Origin: Burkholderia sp. FERM BP-3421
Lineage (GTDB): Bacteria; Pseudomonadota; Gammaproteobacteria; Burkholderiales; Burkholderiaceae
NCBI RefSeq assembly: GCF_028657905.1
Contig: NZ_CP117782.1
Location: forward strand, 2,604,001 to 2,668,000
Length of the DNA: 64,000 nucleotides
Direction of reading: 5' to 3'
In this document: positions 1 through 9,146 of the stretch, in pieces
Layout: the number at the start of each line of letters is the position of its first letter
How positions within the stretch are numbered: the stretch's first letter is position 1
The notes under the pieces: model-generated
Seen by the model: only the letters and a program-made list of their open reading frames with translations
Databases searched by the model: none
What the model was told of the DNA's origin: nothing
Program-made: the position numbers and the translations under genes

Positions 1-635
1 AGAAATCGCTGATGCTCGGCCGCGCGCAGCCGCTCGTGATGATGATCGCGGGCGTCAACGGCGCGGGCAAGACGACCAGCATCGGCAAGCTCGCGAAGCA
101 CCTGCAGCGCTTCGACCAGTCGGTGCTGCTCGCCGCGGGCGACACGTTCCGCGCGGCCGCGCGCGAACAGCTGTCGATCTGGGGCGAACGCAACAACGTG
201 ACGGTGGTCCAGCAGGAAAGCGGCGATCCGGCCGCGGTGATCTTCGATGCGGTCGGCGCCGCGCGCGCGCGCAAGATCGACGTGATGATGGCCGATACCG
301 CCGGCCGCCTGCCGACGCAATTGCACCTGATGGAGGAATTGCGCAAGGTGAAGCGCGTGATCGGCAAGGCGCTCGACGGCGCGCCGCACGAGGTGCTGCT
401 CGTGATCGACGCGAACACCGGGCAGAACGCACTCGCGCAGGTCAAGGCGTTCGACGACGCACTCGGTCTCACCGGCCTCATCGTCACGAAGCTCGACGGC
501 ACCGCGAAGGGCGGCATCCTCGCCGCGATCGCGCGGCAGCGCCCGGTGCCCGTCTACTTCATCGGCGTGGGCGAGAAGGTCGAGGACCTGCAGCCGTTCA
601 GCGCAGAGGAATTCACCGACGCGCTGCTCGGCTGA
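1..635 (+). CDS. ftsY: Signal recognition particle receptor FtsY, C-terminal part (5' end outside window)
   Basis: This is the NG-domain end of the SRP receptor GTPase, which docks ribosome-SRP complexes at the inner membrane for co-translational insertion of membrane proteins. The reading frame is open from the window edge, so the start lies upstream. Visible motifs in order are the P-loop GVNGAGKTTSIGKLA, the FtsY/Ffh-specific DTFRAAA, the G3 box DTAGR, the G4 box TKLDG and the closing GVGEKVEDLQPF. The TKLDGTAKGG context and the DLQPF ending fit FtsY better than Ffh, which would continue into an M domain. It ends convergently with maiA, with a hairpin between the two genes. Confidence 0.97.
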   Translation, partial: KSLMLGRAQPLVMMIAGVNGAGKTTSIGKLAKHLQRFDQSVLLAAGDTFRAAAREQLSIWGERNNVTVVQQESGDPAAVIFDAVGAARARKIDVMMADTAGRLPTQLHLMEELRKVKRVIGKALDGAPHEVLLVIDANTGQNALAQVKAFDDALGLTGLIVTKLDGTAKGGILAAIARQRPVPVYFIGVGEKVEDLQPFSAEEFTDALLG

Positions 636-638
636 TCC

Positions 639-658
639 GGGCCGCCGTGCGGCGGCCC
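639..658. terminator. Convergent hairpin between ftsY and maiA
   Basis: A 9-bp perfect inverted repeat (GGGCCGCCG / CGGCGGCCC) fills the 27-bp gap between the converging stop codons. There is no T-run, so its role as a bidirectional terminator is inferred from position and stem strength only. Confidence 0.5.
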
Positions 659-662
659 CGCC

Positions 663-1307
663 TCACTCCGCGTCGGGCTGCTCGCCCGGCGCGGCCGCGC
701 GGAACGCCTCGAGCGTCATCGCGTATTCGTAGATGCGCCGGATCGTCGGATACGGCTGCAGGTCGATCGAGAAGCGCTGGGCGTTGAACACCTGCGGCGC
801 CAGGCACAGGTCGGCCAGCGTCGGGGTATCGCCGAAGCACAGCCTGCCCACGCGCGGATCGCCCGCGAGCCGCGTCTCCAGCGTCTTGAATCCCGCCTCG
901 ATCCAGTGCCGGTACCACGCGTTCTTCGCGTCCTCGTCGACGCCGAGCGCATGTTTCAGGTACTTGAGCACGCGCAGGTTGTCGAGCGGGTGGATCTCGC
1001 ACGCGATCTGCAGCGCGATCGCCCGCACATAGGCGCGGTCGAGCGCCGCCTTCGGCAGCAGCGGCGGCTCCGGATAGGCTTCCTCCAGGTACTCGATGAT
1101 CGCGAGCGATTGCTGAAGCGTCGCCTCGCCGTCGACGAAGGTCGGCACGATCCCGTCCGGATTCAGTGCGCGGTATTCGTCCTTCAGCTGCTGGCCGCCG
1201 TCGCGCAGCATGTGCACGGGCACGTACTCGTACGTGCGCTGCTTCAGGTTCAGCGCGATACGCACCCGATACGACGCCGAACTCCGGAAATAGCTGTACA
1301 GCTTCAT
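663..1307 (-). CDS. maiA: Maleylacetoacetate isomerase (zeta-class glutathione S-transferase)
   Basis: A 214-residue two-domain GST. The N-terminal thioredoxin-like half has the zeta-class active-site stretch SSASYRVRIAL (residues about 8-18) and the GSH-binding QSLAIIEYLEE motif. The all-alpha C-terminal half has the family signature GDTPTLADLCLAPQ. The enzyme converts maleylacetoacetate to fumarylacetoacetate with glutathione in tyrosine/phenylacetate breakdown. The start at 1307 is chosen over upstream codons because AGGAG lies 8 bases before it and the translation begins directly with the conserved MKLYSYF strand. No other tyrosine-pathway gene is adjacent, so another small-molecule isomerase or GST role is possible. 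Confidence 0.88.
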   Translation of the reverse strand: MKLYSYFRSSASYRVRIALNLKQRTYEYVPVHMLRDGGQQLKDEYRALNPDGIVPTFVDGEATLQQSLAIIEYLEEAYPEPPLLPKAALDRAYVRAIALQIACEIHPLDNLRVLKYLKHALGVDEDAKNAWYRHWIEAGFKTLETRLAGDPRVGRLCFGDTPTLADLCLAPQVFNAQRFSIDLQPYPTIRRIYEYAMTLEAFRAAAPGEQPDAE

Positions 1308-1499
1308 CTGTCTGTCTCCTTGCGCCGGCCGGGCGGCGAACCCGGTCCGTATGACCGCCGCGCCGTGCGGCTGGGGGAGCCAAGTGTAGCCGCATTCCAC
1401 GCCCGGCTGCGCGCGCCGTCAACTTGCCAGAACGCCGCAAATACGGTACTGAATGGAATCCCACTGACCCTCGCGACGCCCGCCGCCGCGCCGCCCCGC

Positions 1500-2474
1500 A
1501 TGCCGATGACCGACTCCCACGACACCGCCCCCTTTCCGTGCGCCCGCTTCATCAAGGAAATCGGCCGCGGACCGCACGGCGCGCGCGCGCTGTCGGCCGA
1601 CGACACCTTCGCGCTGTACCGGGCGATGCTCGACGGCCGGGTCTCCGACGCGGAACTGGGCGCGATCCTGATCGCGTATCGCCTGAAGGGCGAGACCGCC
1701 GACGAACTGGCGGCGATGCTCGCCGCCGCGCATGCGTCGTTCGAGCCGCTGCGGGTCCGCGACGGCGCGTTCCGCCCGGTCTCGATCCCGAGCTACAACG
1801 GCGCGCGCAAGCAGGCGAACCTGGTGCCGCTGCTCGCGCTGCTGCTCGCGCGCGAAGGCGTGCCCGTGCTCGTGCACGGCGTCACCGAGGATCCCGGCCG
1901 CGTGACGAGCGCGGAAATCTTCGCCGCGCTGTCGATCCCCGCGGCGCGCTCGCACGACGAGATCGAGGACACCCTCGCCGAACGCCGCGTCGCGTTCGCG
2001 CCGATCACGCTGCTCGCGCCGCCGCTCGCACGCCTGCTCGCGATGCGCCGCGTGCTCGGCGTGCGCAATTCGACGCATACGCTCGTGAAGATCCTGCAGC
2101 CGTTCGAGCCGGCCGGCCTGCGGCTCGTCAACTATACGCATCCGCCCTATCGCGAGAGCCTCGCGCAGCTGTTCACCGGGCATCCCGAGGTCGCCGCGGG
2201 CGGCGCGCTGCTCGCGCGCGGCACCGAGGGCGAGGCGGTCGCCGACACGCGCCGCCAGGTGCAGGTCGACTGGCTGCACGACGGCCGCTGCGACACGCTG
2301 ATCGAGCCGGAACGCGCGGCGGCCGATGCGGCGCCCGTCGACCTGCCCGCGGCGCGCGACGCGGCCACCACCGCCGCGTGGACAGACGCGGTGCTGCGCG
2401 GCGACGTCCCGGTGCCGGACACGGTCGCGCGCCAGGTCGAGCTGATCGCGCGACTCACGCGGATCGCCGCCTGA
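1500..2474 (+). CDS. ybiB: DNA-binding protein YbiB (TrpD2 family)
   Basis: A 324-residue protein of the glycosyltransferase family 3 fold. It has the short helical N-terminal domain (FIKEIGRGPHGARALS, then the LGAILIAYRLKGET helix) and the larger alpha/beta domain with VPVLVHGVTEDPGRVTS and LGVRNSTHTLVKILQP. It resembles anthranilate phosphoribosyltransferase. In E. coli the YbiB/TrpD2 group has been reported to bind nucleic acid without sequence specificity and to be LexA-regulated, and no catalytic activity is established. Length matches E. coli YbiB (about 320 residues). Two ATGs (1500 and 1506) are possible and neither has a clear ribosome-binding site. No trp genes are nearby, which argues against TrpD itself. 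Confidence 0.82.
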   Translation: MPMTDSHDTAPFPCARFIKEIGRGPHGARALSADDTFALYRAMLDGRVSDAELGAILIAYRLKGETADELAAMLAAAHASFEPLRVRDGAFRPVSIPSYNGARKQANLVPLLALLLAREGVPVLVHGVTEDPGRVTSAEIFAALSIPAARSHDEIEDTLAERRVAFAPITLLAPPLARLLAMRRVLGVRNSTHTLVKILQPFEPAGLRLVNYTHPPYRESLAQLFTGHPEVAAGGALLARGTEGEAVADTRRQVQVDWLHDGRCDTLIEPERAAADAAPVDLPAARDAATTAAWTDAVLRGDVPVPDTVARQVELIARLTRIAA

Positions 2475-2590
2475 TACGCCGGCCGCGCCGGCCACGCGGC
2501 CGTTCCGCGACATCCGTCGCCATTTTCTCGCGATGCAACGCGCACGCGGCGCGATTGACAGCATGCGCGGTCTTCGCATAGAGTTGCCCT

Positions 2591-2665
2591 ATGCGTTCCT
2601 TCCAGAACACCCTCCGAATTACTTCCGGCCGCCTAGCGCGGCCGCTATCGCTACGACTAGCGTAA
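2591..2665 (+). CDS. leuL: leuA leader peptide (leucine attenuator)
   Basis: A 24-codon ORF starts with ATG at 2591 and ends with TAA at 2663-2665, about 230 bp upstream of leuA. Its second half contains four CTA leucine codons (2633, 2645, 2651 and 2657), besides one CTC at 2612. CTA is hardly used in the GC-rich genes around it, so this clustering of one rare leucine codon is the hallmark of a transcription-attenuation leader. The C-terminal residues read RLARPLSLRLA. Ribosome stalling at these codons when charged Leu-tRNA is scarce would change folding of the RNA that follows. The peptide is too short for standard gene callers. Confidence 0.85.
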   Translation: MRSFQNTLRITSGRLARPLSLRLA

Positions 2666-2741
2666 AGCTGTCGTAGCGCCGTGCATTTGTCCGCACGGTC
2701 CCTCCTTAGCAGTTCCTCGCAGTTCCTTCTCGCTGTTTTTT
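2651..2741 (+). promoter_or_regulatory. Attenuator RNA structures upstream of leuA
   Basis: Overlapping the end of the leader ORF is an inverted repeat CTACGAC (2651-2657) / GTCGTAG (2670-2676), which contains two of the CTA codons. It is followed by CCGTGC (2679-2684) pairing with GCACGG about 8 bases later, and then by a T-run at 2736-2741 after a weak stem. The order (codon-bearing stem, alternative stem, T-run) fits antitermination control of leuA. The exact terminator pairing was not computed. Confidence 0.6.
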
Positions 2742-2895
2742 AACCCGTAGTCGTTAGCCTTCGTCCGTCTATCCGTCGGGCGATCCGCGAAGAAACCCCG
2801 CATCGCCGCGCGATCGAGCGCGACCTTGCGCAGGCCGCGTCCACCGACGCCCATGCCGCCCCTCTTCGCTCGCGACTTACCGCCACGAGGCCAAG

Positions 2896-4548
2896 ATGAA
2901 GCGCAACCCCGCCGAGAAATACCGACCGTTCGAGCCTGTCCGTCTCCACGGACGCAAGTGGCCGACCCGCGCCATCGAACGCGCGCCGATCTGGATGAGC
3001 ACCGATCTGCGCGACGGCAACCAGTCCCTGATCGAACCGATGAGCATCGAACAGAAGCTCGAATGCTTCGACATGCTGGTCGCGATCGGTTTCAAGGAGA
3101 TCGAAGTCGGTTTTCCCTCGGCGTCGCAAACCGACTTCGATTTCGTGCGCAAGCTCATCGACGAACGGCGCATCCCCGACGACGTGACGATCGAAGTGCT
3201 CGTGCAATCGCGCGAGGACCTGATCGCGCGCACCTTCGAGGCCCTCGACGGCGTGCCGCGCGCGATCGTGCATCTGTACAACGCGATCTGCCCGTCGTTC
3301 CGGCGCATCGTGTTCGGCCTCTCGAAGGACGAGGTGAAGGCGCTCGCGGTCGACGGCACGCGGCTCATCAAGGAACACGCGCAGGCGCGGCCGGGCACCC
3401 GCTGGACCTACCAGTACTCGCCCGAGACCTTCAGCATGAGCGAGCTGCCGTTCGCGCGCGAGGTGTGCGACGCCGTCGCGCAGACCTGGCGGCCGACGCG
3501 CGATCACAAGATGATCGTCAATCTGCCCGCCACCGTCGAAGCCGCGATGCCGAACGTATTCGCCGACCAGATCGAATGGATGGACCGCAACCTCGGCTAC
3601 CGCGACAGCATCGTGCTGTCCGTGCATCCGCACAACGATCGCGGCACCGCCGTCGCCGCGGCGGAGCTGGCGCTCCTCGCCGGCGCGGACCGCATCGAGG
3701 GCTGCCTGTTCGGCAACGGCGAACGCACCGGCAACGTCGACCTCGTCACGCTCGCGCTCAACCTGTACACGCAGGGCATCGACCCGGGCCTCGACTTCTC
3801 GGACATCGACGCGGTGCGCCGCGTGGTCGAACGCTGCAACCAGATCCCGGTCCATCCGCGTCATCCGTACGCGGGCGACCTCGTATTCACCGCCTTCTCC
3901 GGCTCGCACCAGGATGCGATCCGCAAGGGCTTCGCGCAGCAGCAGGCCGACGCGATCTGGGAAGTGCCGTACCTGCCGATCGATCCCGCCGACCTCGGCC
4001 GCAGCTACGACGCCGTGATCCGCGTGAACAGCCAGTCCGGCAAGGGCGGCGCGACCTTCCTGCTGGAACGCGGCCTCGGCTTCACGCCGCCGCGTCGCGT
4101 GCAGATCGAATTCAGCCACGCGGTGCAGGCGCTCGCCGATCGTTCGGGCGAGGAAGTGACGGGCGAGGCGATCTGCGCGCTGTTCGCCCGCGAATACCTC
4201 GAACCCGCCGGCCCCGCCGCACGCGCGGGCGGCACCGTGCGCTGGCACGATCGCGACATCTCGACCGCCTGCGCGGTGCCCGTCGACGCGACGCCGACCG
4301 TCGCGGCCGAACGCGCGGTCGCCGGCTTCGCGGCGGCGGGCGGCACCGCGATGGAGCTGGCGTCGTGCGAGGTGGTGCGCGCGGCGGATGGCCGCACGGC
4401 GGTCTTCGTCGGCTGCAAGGTGCGCGGCGCGGCGCTGCGCCACGGGGTCGGCGTGCACGAGCACGCGGTGGTCGCCGCGATCGACGCGGTCGCGAGCGCG
4501 ATCAACCGTTCGGAATGGAGCCGCGCGGATCGCCGCGCGGCGGCTTGA
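2896..4548 (+). CDS. leuA: 2-isopropylmalate synthase
   Basis: A 550-residue enzyme of the DRE-TIM metallolyase family. It condenses acetyl-CoA with 2-oxoisovalerate in the first committed step of leucine synthesis. The catalytic barrel shows STDLRDGNQSL (residues 35-45, with the R and D of the DRE motif), metal ligands in SVHPHND (H244, H246) and the glycine-rich NSQSGKGG loop. A C-terminal regulatory region follows from about residue 420, as in the longer LeuA type known from M. tuberculosis and many proteobacteria. Translation starts at an ATG 8 bases after GAGG. The leader peptide with CTA codons upstream indicates control by leucine-specific attenuation. Confidence 0.96.
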   Translation: MKRNPAEKYRPFEPVRLHGRKWPTRAIERAPIWMSTDLRDGNQSLIEPMSIEQKLECFDMLVAIGFKEIEVGFPSASQTDFDFVRKLIDERRIPDDVTIEVLVQSREDLIARTFEALDGVPRAIVHLYNAICPSFRRIVFGLSKDEVKALAVDGTRLIKEHAQARPGTRWTYQYSPETFSMSELPFAREVCDAVAQTWRPTRDHKMIVNLPATVEAAMPNVFADQIEWMDRNLGYRDSIVLSVHPHNDRGTAVAAAELALLAGADRIEGCLFGNGERTGNVDLVTLALNLYTQGIDPGLDFSDIDAVRRVVERCNQIPVHPRHPYAGDLVFTAFSGSHQDAIRKGFAQQQADAIWEVPYLPIDPADLGRSYDAVIRVNSQSGKGGATFLLERGLGFTPPRRVQIEFSHAVQALADRSGEEVTGEAICALFAREYLEPAGPAARAGGTVRWHDRDISTACAVPVDATPTVAAERAVAGFAAAGGTAMELASCEVVRAADGRTAVFVGCKVRGAALRHGVGVHEHAVVAAIDAVASAINRSEWSRADRRAAA

Positions 4549-4618
4549 GCCCGGCTCGAAGCCGGCCCGATGCGCGCCTCCCGCGCGCCGCGTCACCCGC
4601 GGCGCATGGGCACAGGAC

Positions 4619-4639
4619 AAGCGGCCGAACCGGCCGCTT
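4619..4639. terminator. Hairpin between convergent leuA and the NTF2-like gene
   Basis: A perfect 9-bp inverted repeat (AAGCGGCCG-aac-CGGCCGCTT) lies between two converging genes. There is no long T-run on either side, so termination is inferred from position. Confidence 0.5.
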
Positions 4640-4672
4640 CGCGCGAGACATGAGAAGAGGCGCGACGAGCGC

Positions 4673-5059
4673 CTATGTCTCGGTCGCGCATCGGGTCGCC
4701 TGCCATGCCAGGAGACGCCACTTGCCGCTCTCCTGGGTCTGCACGGCGGTGTACGCGATCGGGAACACGAGGCCGCCGTTGTTGGCCTCCATCTCGATCA
4801 GCGCGCGGCCCGTCACGATGAAGGTCTCGTCGCCGACCGGCAGCACGTCCTGCGACTGGATCTCGATCTGGCGATAGCGGCGACGGCCCGCCGTGATCGC
4901 GTCGATGAACTGCTGCTTGCTCTCGCGCTTGCCATTCGTATGGACGTAGCAGACCTTGTCCGACAGCAGGACGTCGAGCGCCTCGCCGTCGCCGTCGACC
5001 ATCGCGCGGAACCGGTCGCGCTCGAGCGCGCGTATCGCATCGATCACCTTCGCCACCAT
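4673..5059 (-). CDS. NTF2-like / DUF4440 family protein
   Basis: A 128-residue single-domain protein with the alpha+beta barrel pattern of the nuclear-transport-factor-2 superfamily. An N-terminal helix (ALERDRFRAMVDGDGEALD) is followed by LLSDKVCYVHTNGKRESKQQFIDAI and a four-strand sheet ending in WRLLAWQATR. This matches DUF4440 proteins, which are small cytoplasmic proteins with no single agreed activity. The start at 5059 is preferred over the longer form at 5080 because AGGAG sits 7 bases upstream of it. It lies between leuA and pagL with no obvious functional link, so I assign no role. Confidence 0.78.
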   Translation of the reverse strand: MVAKVIDAIRALERDRFRAMVDGDGEALDVLLSDKVCYVHTNGKRESKQQFIDAITAGRRRYRQIEIQSQDVLPVGDETFIVTGRALIEMEANNGGLVFPIAYTAVQTQESGKWRLLAWQATRCATET

Positions 5060-5105
5060 CGCCACACTCCTCGCCTGCAACCGCGCTGTCGCGCGTCGAT
5101 CGGAA

Positions 5106-5675
5106 TCAGAAGTTGTATTGCACGTAGAGCTGGCTGAAATTTATACCAGGATTCGGCTCTTTGATACCCGCATTGGACAGGTGCTGGAAGCGGAAGCCGG
5201 CCTGATACTGCTGACGATTGCCGAATTGCGCGCCGATTCCGACCATGTCCGCGAACTGGAACGAGGACGACATCGTGAAGTGCGTGGAGATGGTCGGATG
5301 CGACAGGAAGCGGATGCCCGCGCCGGCCTCGAGGAACGGGCGGATCGCGCCCGAGCTTTTGATGAAGCGGAACACGGGCGTCGCGCCGACTTCGACGATA
5401 TTGCCGTGGACCGCATGATCGCCCTGATACCACCAGTTCGACACGTGCCCCTCGAGGACGAACGCGAAGTGCCAGCCGCCGATTGCCCACCCGTTCCAGC
5501 CCGGATCCCAGACCACGCCGAGATCGGCTGTCTTCACGTCGTGGTTGGCGATCCCGCCGCCGGCCTGCAGGCTCCAACGATCGGCAAAAGCGGCGCCGGA
5601 GCCGCTCAAGAGCGCGAGTGCCGCGGCCGCCTGCGCCGCGTACCGTCCCGCCCGGATCAGGTTCTTGTTCTTCAT
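5106..5675 (-). CDS. pagL: Lipid A 3-O-deacylase PagL (outer membrane)
   Basis: A 189-residue outer-membrane beta-barrel precursor. It has a basic N-terminus, a hydrophobic signal segment (about residues 10-32, ending in AFA) and alternating beta strands. It ends in phenylalanine, as expected for BAM substrates. The family active-site stretch FQHLSNAGIKEPNPG holds the catalytic histidine (H165) and serine (S167). PagL removes the 3-O-linked acyl chain of lipid A in the outer leaflet. In P. aeruginosa the proposed acid lies 14 residues after the histidine; here that position is Asn179 and the nearest glutamate is E173, so the third triad member is uncertain. A GGAG-type site precedes ATG 5675. 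Confidence 0.9.
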   Translation of the reverse strand: MKNKNLIRAGRYAAQAAAALALLSGSGAAFADRWSLQAGGGIANHDVKTADLGVVWDPGWNGWAIGGWHFAFVLEGHVSNWWYQGDHAVHGNIVEVGATPVFRFIKSSGAIRPFLEAGAGIRFLSHPTISTHFTMSSSFQFADMVGIGAQFGNRQQYQAGFRFQHLSNAGIKEPNPGINFSQLYVQYNF

Positions 5676-5948
5676 CCGTCCCACTCCAGCTGCTTGAATT
5701 GCATAGAGCCTCGCCGCTGCTTGAGCACGGGCTCGAAACAACTGAATCTTATGGTAAAGGACTTTTTCGATCGGTGTCGTCAGGCGAAATGGTTTGCTTC
5801 CAAATCATCAAGAATGAAAACGCTTTGCCTTTTCTCCCGAATATTCCTCCGCCATTTACCCCGCTCGCCCAATCTCCGTCGAGCTGCTATCGGAACTCAA
5901 AAATCGATAGCAAAATGGGAACTCGAATGCCCCGGTCGCCTCTAAGGA

Positions 5949-5975
5949 TTAGCACTCAATTGGCGAGAGTGCTAA
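5949..5975 (+). promoter_or_regulatory. CIRCE operator (HrcA binding site) upstream of rpoH
   Basis: The sequence is TTAGCACTC, nine bases, then GAGTGCTAA: a perfect match to the CIRCE consensus bound by the heat-shock repressor HrcA. It lies 60 bp upstream of the rpoH start codon, where it would repress transcription or overlap the promoter. The intergenic stretch from pagL (5676-6035) is otherwise unremarkable and locally AT-richer around 5750-5900, as expected for promoter DNA. Confidence 0.93.
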
Positions 5976-6035
5976 GATGAGCCGCGGAATCGCCCAATAA
6001 CGGGGCTAGTCCCTGATTCCCCAGGAGTTTTCTAC

Positions 6036-6971
<936 letters not shown>

Positions 6972-6992
6972 GCCTCCCGGCTCCCGCACCGC

Positions 6993-7022
6993 AACCGCTG
7001 CCCTCCGGCAGCGGTTTTTTTT
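6993..7022 (+). terminator. Intrinsic terminator of rpoH
   Basis: A GC-rich stem (AACCGCTGCC / GGCAGCGGTT) with a 4-base loop is followed by a run of eight T residues, 20 bp after the rpoH stop codon. Confidence 0.95.
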
Positions 7023-7275
7023 CGCCCGATTCACTCGCCGGCTTGAGCAGTCCGGCCGGCCGTTGCAACCGGCGCGCGCCTTTCTCCCCAATCGTTGAGC
7101 CACCTCAAATTCCCGCGCCGATTTCGCGACCGTGTGCCGCACTGCAGCACTAAGAGATTTCGCGGTCCGCTCGTAAAATTGGTATATCCGGACAAAAGGC
7201 GCTACAAATGCATGGAGTGGCCCCCGAACCGGAATAATCGGCAGGAATCTGCCTGAACCAAGCATCCGATACGCC

Positions 7276-7542
7276 GTGATACTCATCAACAAGAAAGCCG
7301 CGCCGCGCGCGGGCCCGTCGGGGTGGCGGACGCGCATGGCGGCCTGGGCCCGGGGCCCCACCCTCGCCCGTGACATCGCGATCGTGCTCGCCATCAAGCT
7401 GGTCTTGCTGATGGCGCTCAAGTACGCGTTTTTCAATCACCCGCAGGCGCGGCACATGTCGTTGCCCCCTGCCGCCGTCGCCGAGCAGCTGCTCTCGGTT
7501 CCGGCCTCCGATTCCTCTCAGGGAGACCACCATGATAAGTAG
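7276..7542 (+). CDS. cydP: Small cytochrome bd-associated membrane protein CydP
   Basis: A short protein with one central membrane helix (LARDIAIVLAIKLVLLMALKYAFF) and a hydrophilic tail containing HMSLPP. It overlaps the start of cydA by 11 bp. Length, single helix, tail motif and position match the small CydP proteins encoded directly upstream of cydAB in beta- and gammaproteobacteria, thought to be accessory to cytochrome bd oxidase. The GTG start at 7276 gives 88 residues. An internal ATG at 7336 would give 68 residues, closer to typical CydP length, and neither start has a convincing ribosome-binding site. Confidence 0.75.
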   Translation: MILINKKAAPRAGPSGWRTRMAAWARGPTLARDIAIVLAIKLVLLMALKYAFFNHPQARHMSLPPAAVAEQLLSVPASDSSQGDHHDK

Positions 7543-9109
7543 CGAAGTCGTCGATCTGTCGCGTCTGCAGTTCGGCATCACGGCGCTCTACCACTTCCTG
7601 TTCGTTCCGCTGACGCTCGGCCTGTCCTGGGTCCTCGTCATCATGGAAGCCGTCTACGTGATGACCGGCAAACAGGTCTACAAGGACATGACCCAGTTCT
7701 GGGGCAAGCTGTTCGGGATCAACTTCGCGATGGGCGTGACCACCGGGATCACGCTCGAATTCCAGTTCGGCACGAACTGGTCCTACTACTCGCACTATGT
7801 CGGCGACATCTTCGGCGTGCCGCTCGCCGTCGAAGGGCTGATGGCGTTCTTCCTCGAATCGACCTTCGTCGGCCTGTTCTTCTTCGGCTGGAACCGCCTC
7901 TCCAAGGTCAAGCATCTGCTCGTCACCTTCCTCGTCGCGCTGGGCTCGAACCTGTCCGCGCTGTGGATCCTGGTCGCGAACGGCTGGATGAACAATCCGG
8001 TCGGCGCGGAATTCAACTACCAGACCATGCGGATGGAGCTGACGAGCCTGTTCGACGTGCTGTTCAACCCGGTCGCGCAGGTCAAGTTCGTGCACACCGT
8101 GTCGGCGGGCTACGTCACGGCCGCGATGTTCGTGCTCGGCGTGTCGTCGTGGTATCTGCTCAAGAAGCGCGACACCGATTTCGCGCTGCGCTCGTTCGCG
8201 GTCGCGGCGGGTTTCGGCCTCGCCTCGACGCTGTGCGTGATCGTGCTCGGCGACGAATCGGGCTACACCACGGGCGAAGTGCAGAAGGTCAAGCTCGCGG
8301 CGATCGAATCGGAATGGGAAACCACGCCGGCGCCCGCGGCCTTCACGATCATCGGCCTGCCGAACCAGCAGGAAGAACGCACCGACTACGCGATCAAGAT
8401 CCCGTACGCACTCGGCCTGATCGCGACGCGTTCGATCGATGAGCCGGTGATCGGCCTCAAGGACCTGATCAAGCGCAGCGAAGACCACATCCAGAGCGGC
8501 ATGATCGCGTACGGCGCGCTGCAGAAGATCAAGGAAGGCGACGCCGGCGCCGAGACCCATGCGCTGTTCGACCAGCACAAGGCCTATCTCGGCTACGGGC
8601 TGATGCTCAAGCAGTTCACCGCGAACGTCACCGACGCGACGCCCGAGCAGATCAAGGCGGCCGCGAAGAAGACCATCCCGCCCGTGGCGCCCGTGTTCTT
8701 CTCGTTCCGCATCATGGTGTTCCTCGGCATCCTGTTCCTCGCGACCTTCATCGCGGCGTTCTGGTTCTGCGCGCGGCGCGAGCTGCTGCAGGAAAACCGC
8801 CGCTGGTTCCTGCGCTGGGCCGTGTGGGCGATCCCGCTGCCGTGGCTCGCCGTCGAATTCGGCTGGGTGGTCGCGGAACTGGGCCGTCAGCCGTGGACGA
8901 TCGCCGGCATCCTGCCGACCCATCTGTCCGCGTCGAGCCTCACGCCGTCCGATCTGTATCTGAGCCTCGCCGGATTCATCGCGTTCTACACGGCGCTGTT
9001 CGTCATCGAGATCAAGCTGATGTTCAAGTACGCGCGACTCGGCCCGTCCTCGCTGCACACCGGCCGTTACTACCACGAGCAAAAGGCGATCGCCGATGCG
9101 ACCGTCTGA
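7532..9109 (+). CDS. cydA: Cytochrome bd ubiquinol oxidase subunit I
   Basis: A 525-residue polytopic inner-membrane subunit that carries haems b558, b595 and d and the quinol site. The N-terminal FGITALYHFLFVPLTLGLS has the first haem-ligand histidine (H21). A second histidine is in VKFVHTVSAGYVTA, and the GRQPW signature is in ELGRQPWTIAGILPT. A long periplasmic Q-loop (about residues 250-330) is retained, as in E. coli-type CydA rather than the short CIO form. With CydB it oxidises quinol and reduces O2 with high affinity under microaerobic conditions. A GGAGA site precedes the ATG inside the end of cydP, so the two genes are translationally linked. Confidence 0.96.
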   Translation: MISSEVVDLSRLQFGITALYHFLFVPLTLGLSWVLVIMEAVYVMTGKQVYKDMTQFWGKLFGINFAMGVTTGITLEFQFGTNWSYYSHYVGDIFGVPLAVEGLMAFFLESTFVGLFFFGWNRLSKVKHLLVTFLVALGSNLSALWILVANGWMNNPVGAEFNYQTMRMELTSLFDVLFNPVAQVKFVHTVSAGYVTAAMFVLGVSSWYLLKKRDTDFALRSFAVAAGFGLASTLCVIVLGDESGYTTGEVQKVKLAAIESEWETTPAPAAFTIIGLPNQQEERTDYAIKIPYALGLIATRSIDEPVIGLKDLIKRSEDHIQSGMIAYGALQKIKEGDAGAETHALFDQHKAYLGYGLMLKQFTANVTDATPEQIKAAAKKTIPPVAPVFFSFRIMVFLGILFLATFIAAFWFCARRELLQENRRWFLRWAVWAIPLPWLAVEFGWVVAELGRQPWTIAGILPTHLSASSLTPSDLYLSLAGFIAFYTALFVIEIKLMFKYARLGPSSLHTGRYYHEQKAIADATV

Positions 9110-9146
9110 CGACGACCGCGTCCCCGCACTCGCATAAGGAATCGCT

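Noticed and set aside
2740..4620. A 626-residue open frame antisense to leuA
   Set aside because: Low-complexity Arg/Ala/His composition and complete overlap with a certain gene.
7023..7275. Possible FNR box upstream of cydPAB
   Set aside because: No TTGAT-N4-ATCAA-like palindrome was found; TTGGTATATCCGG near 7177 is too different.
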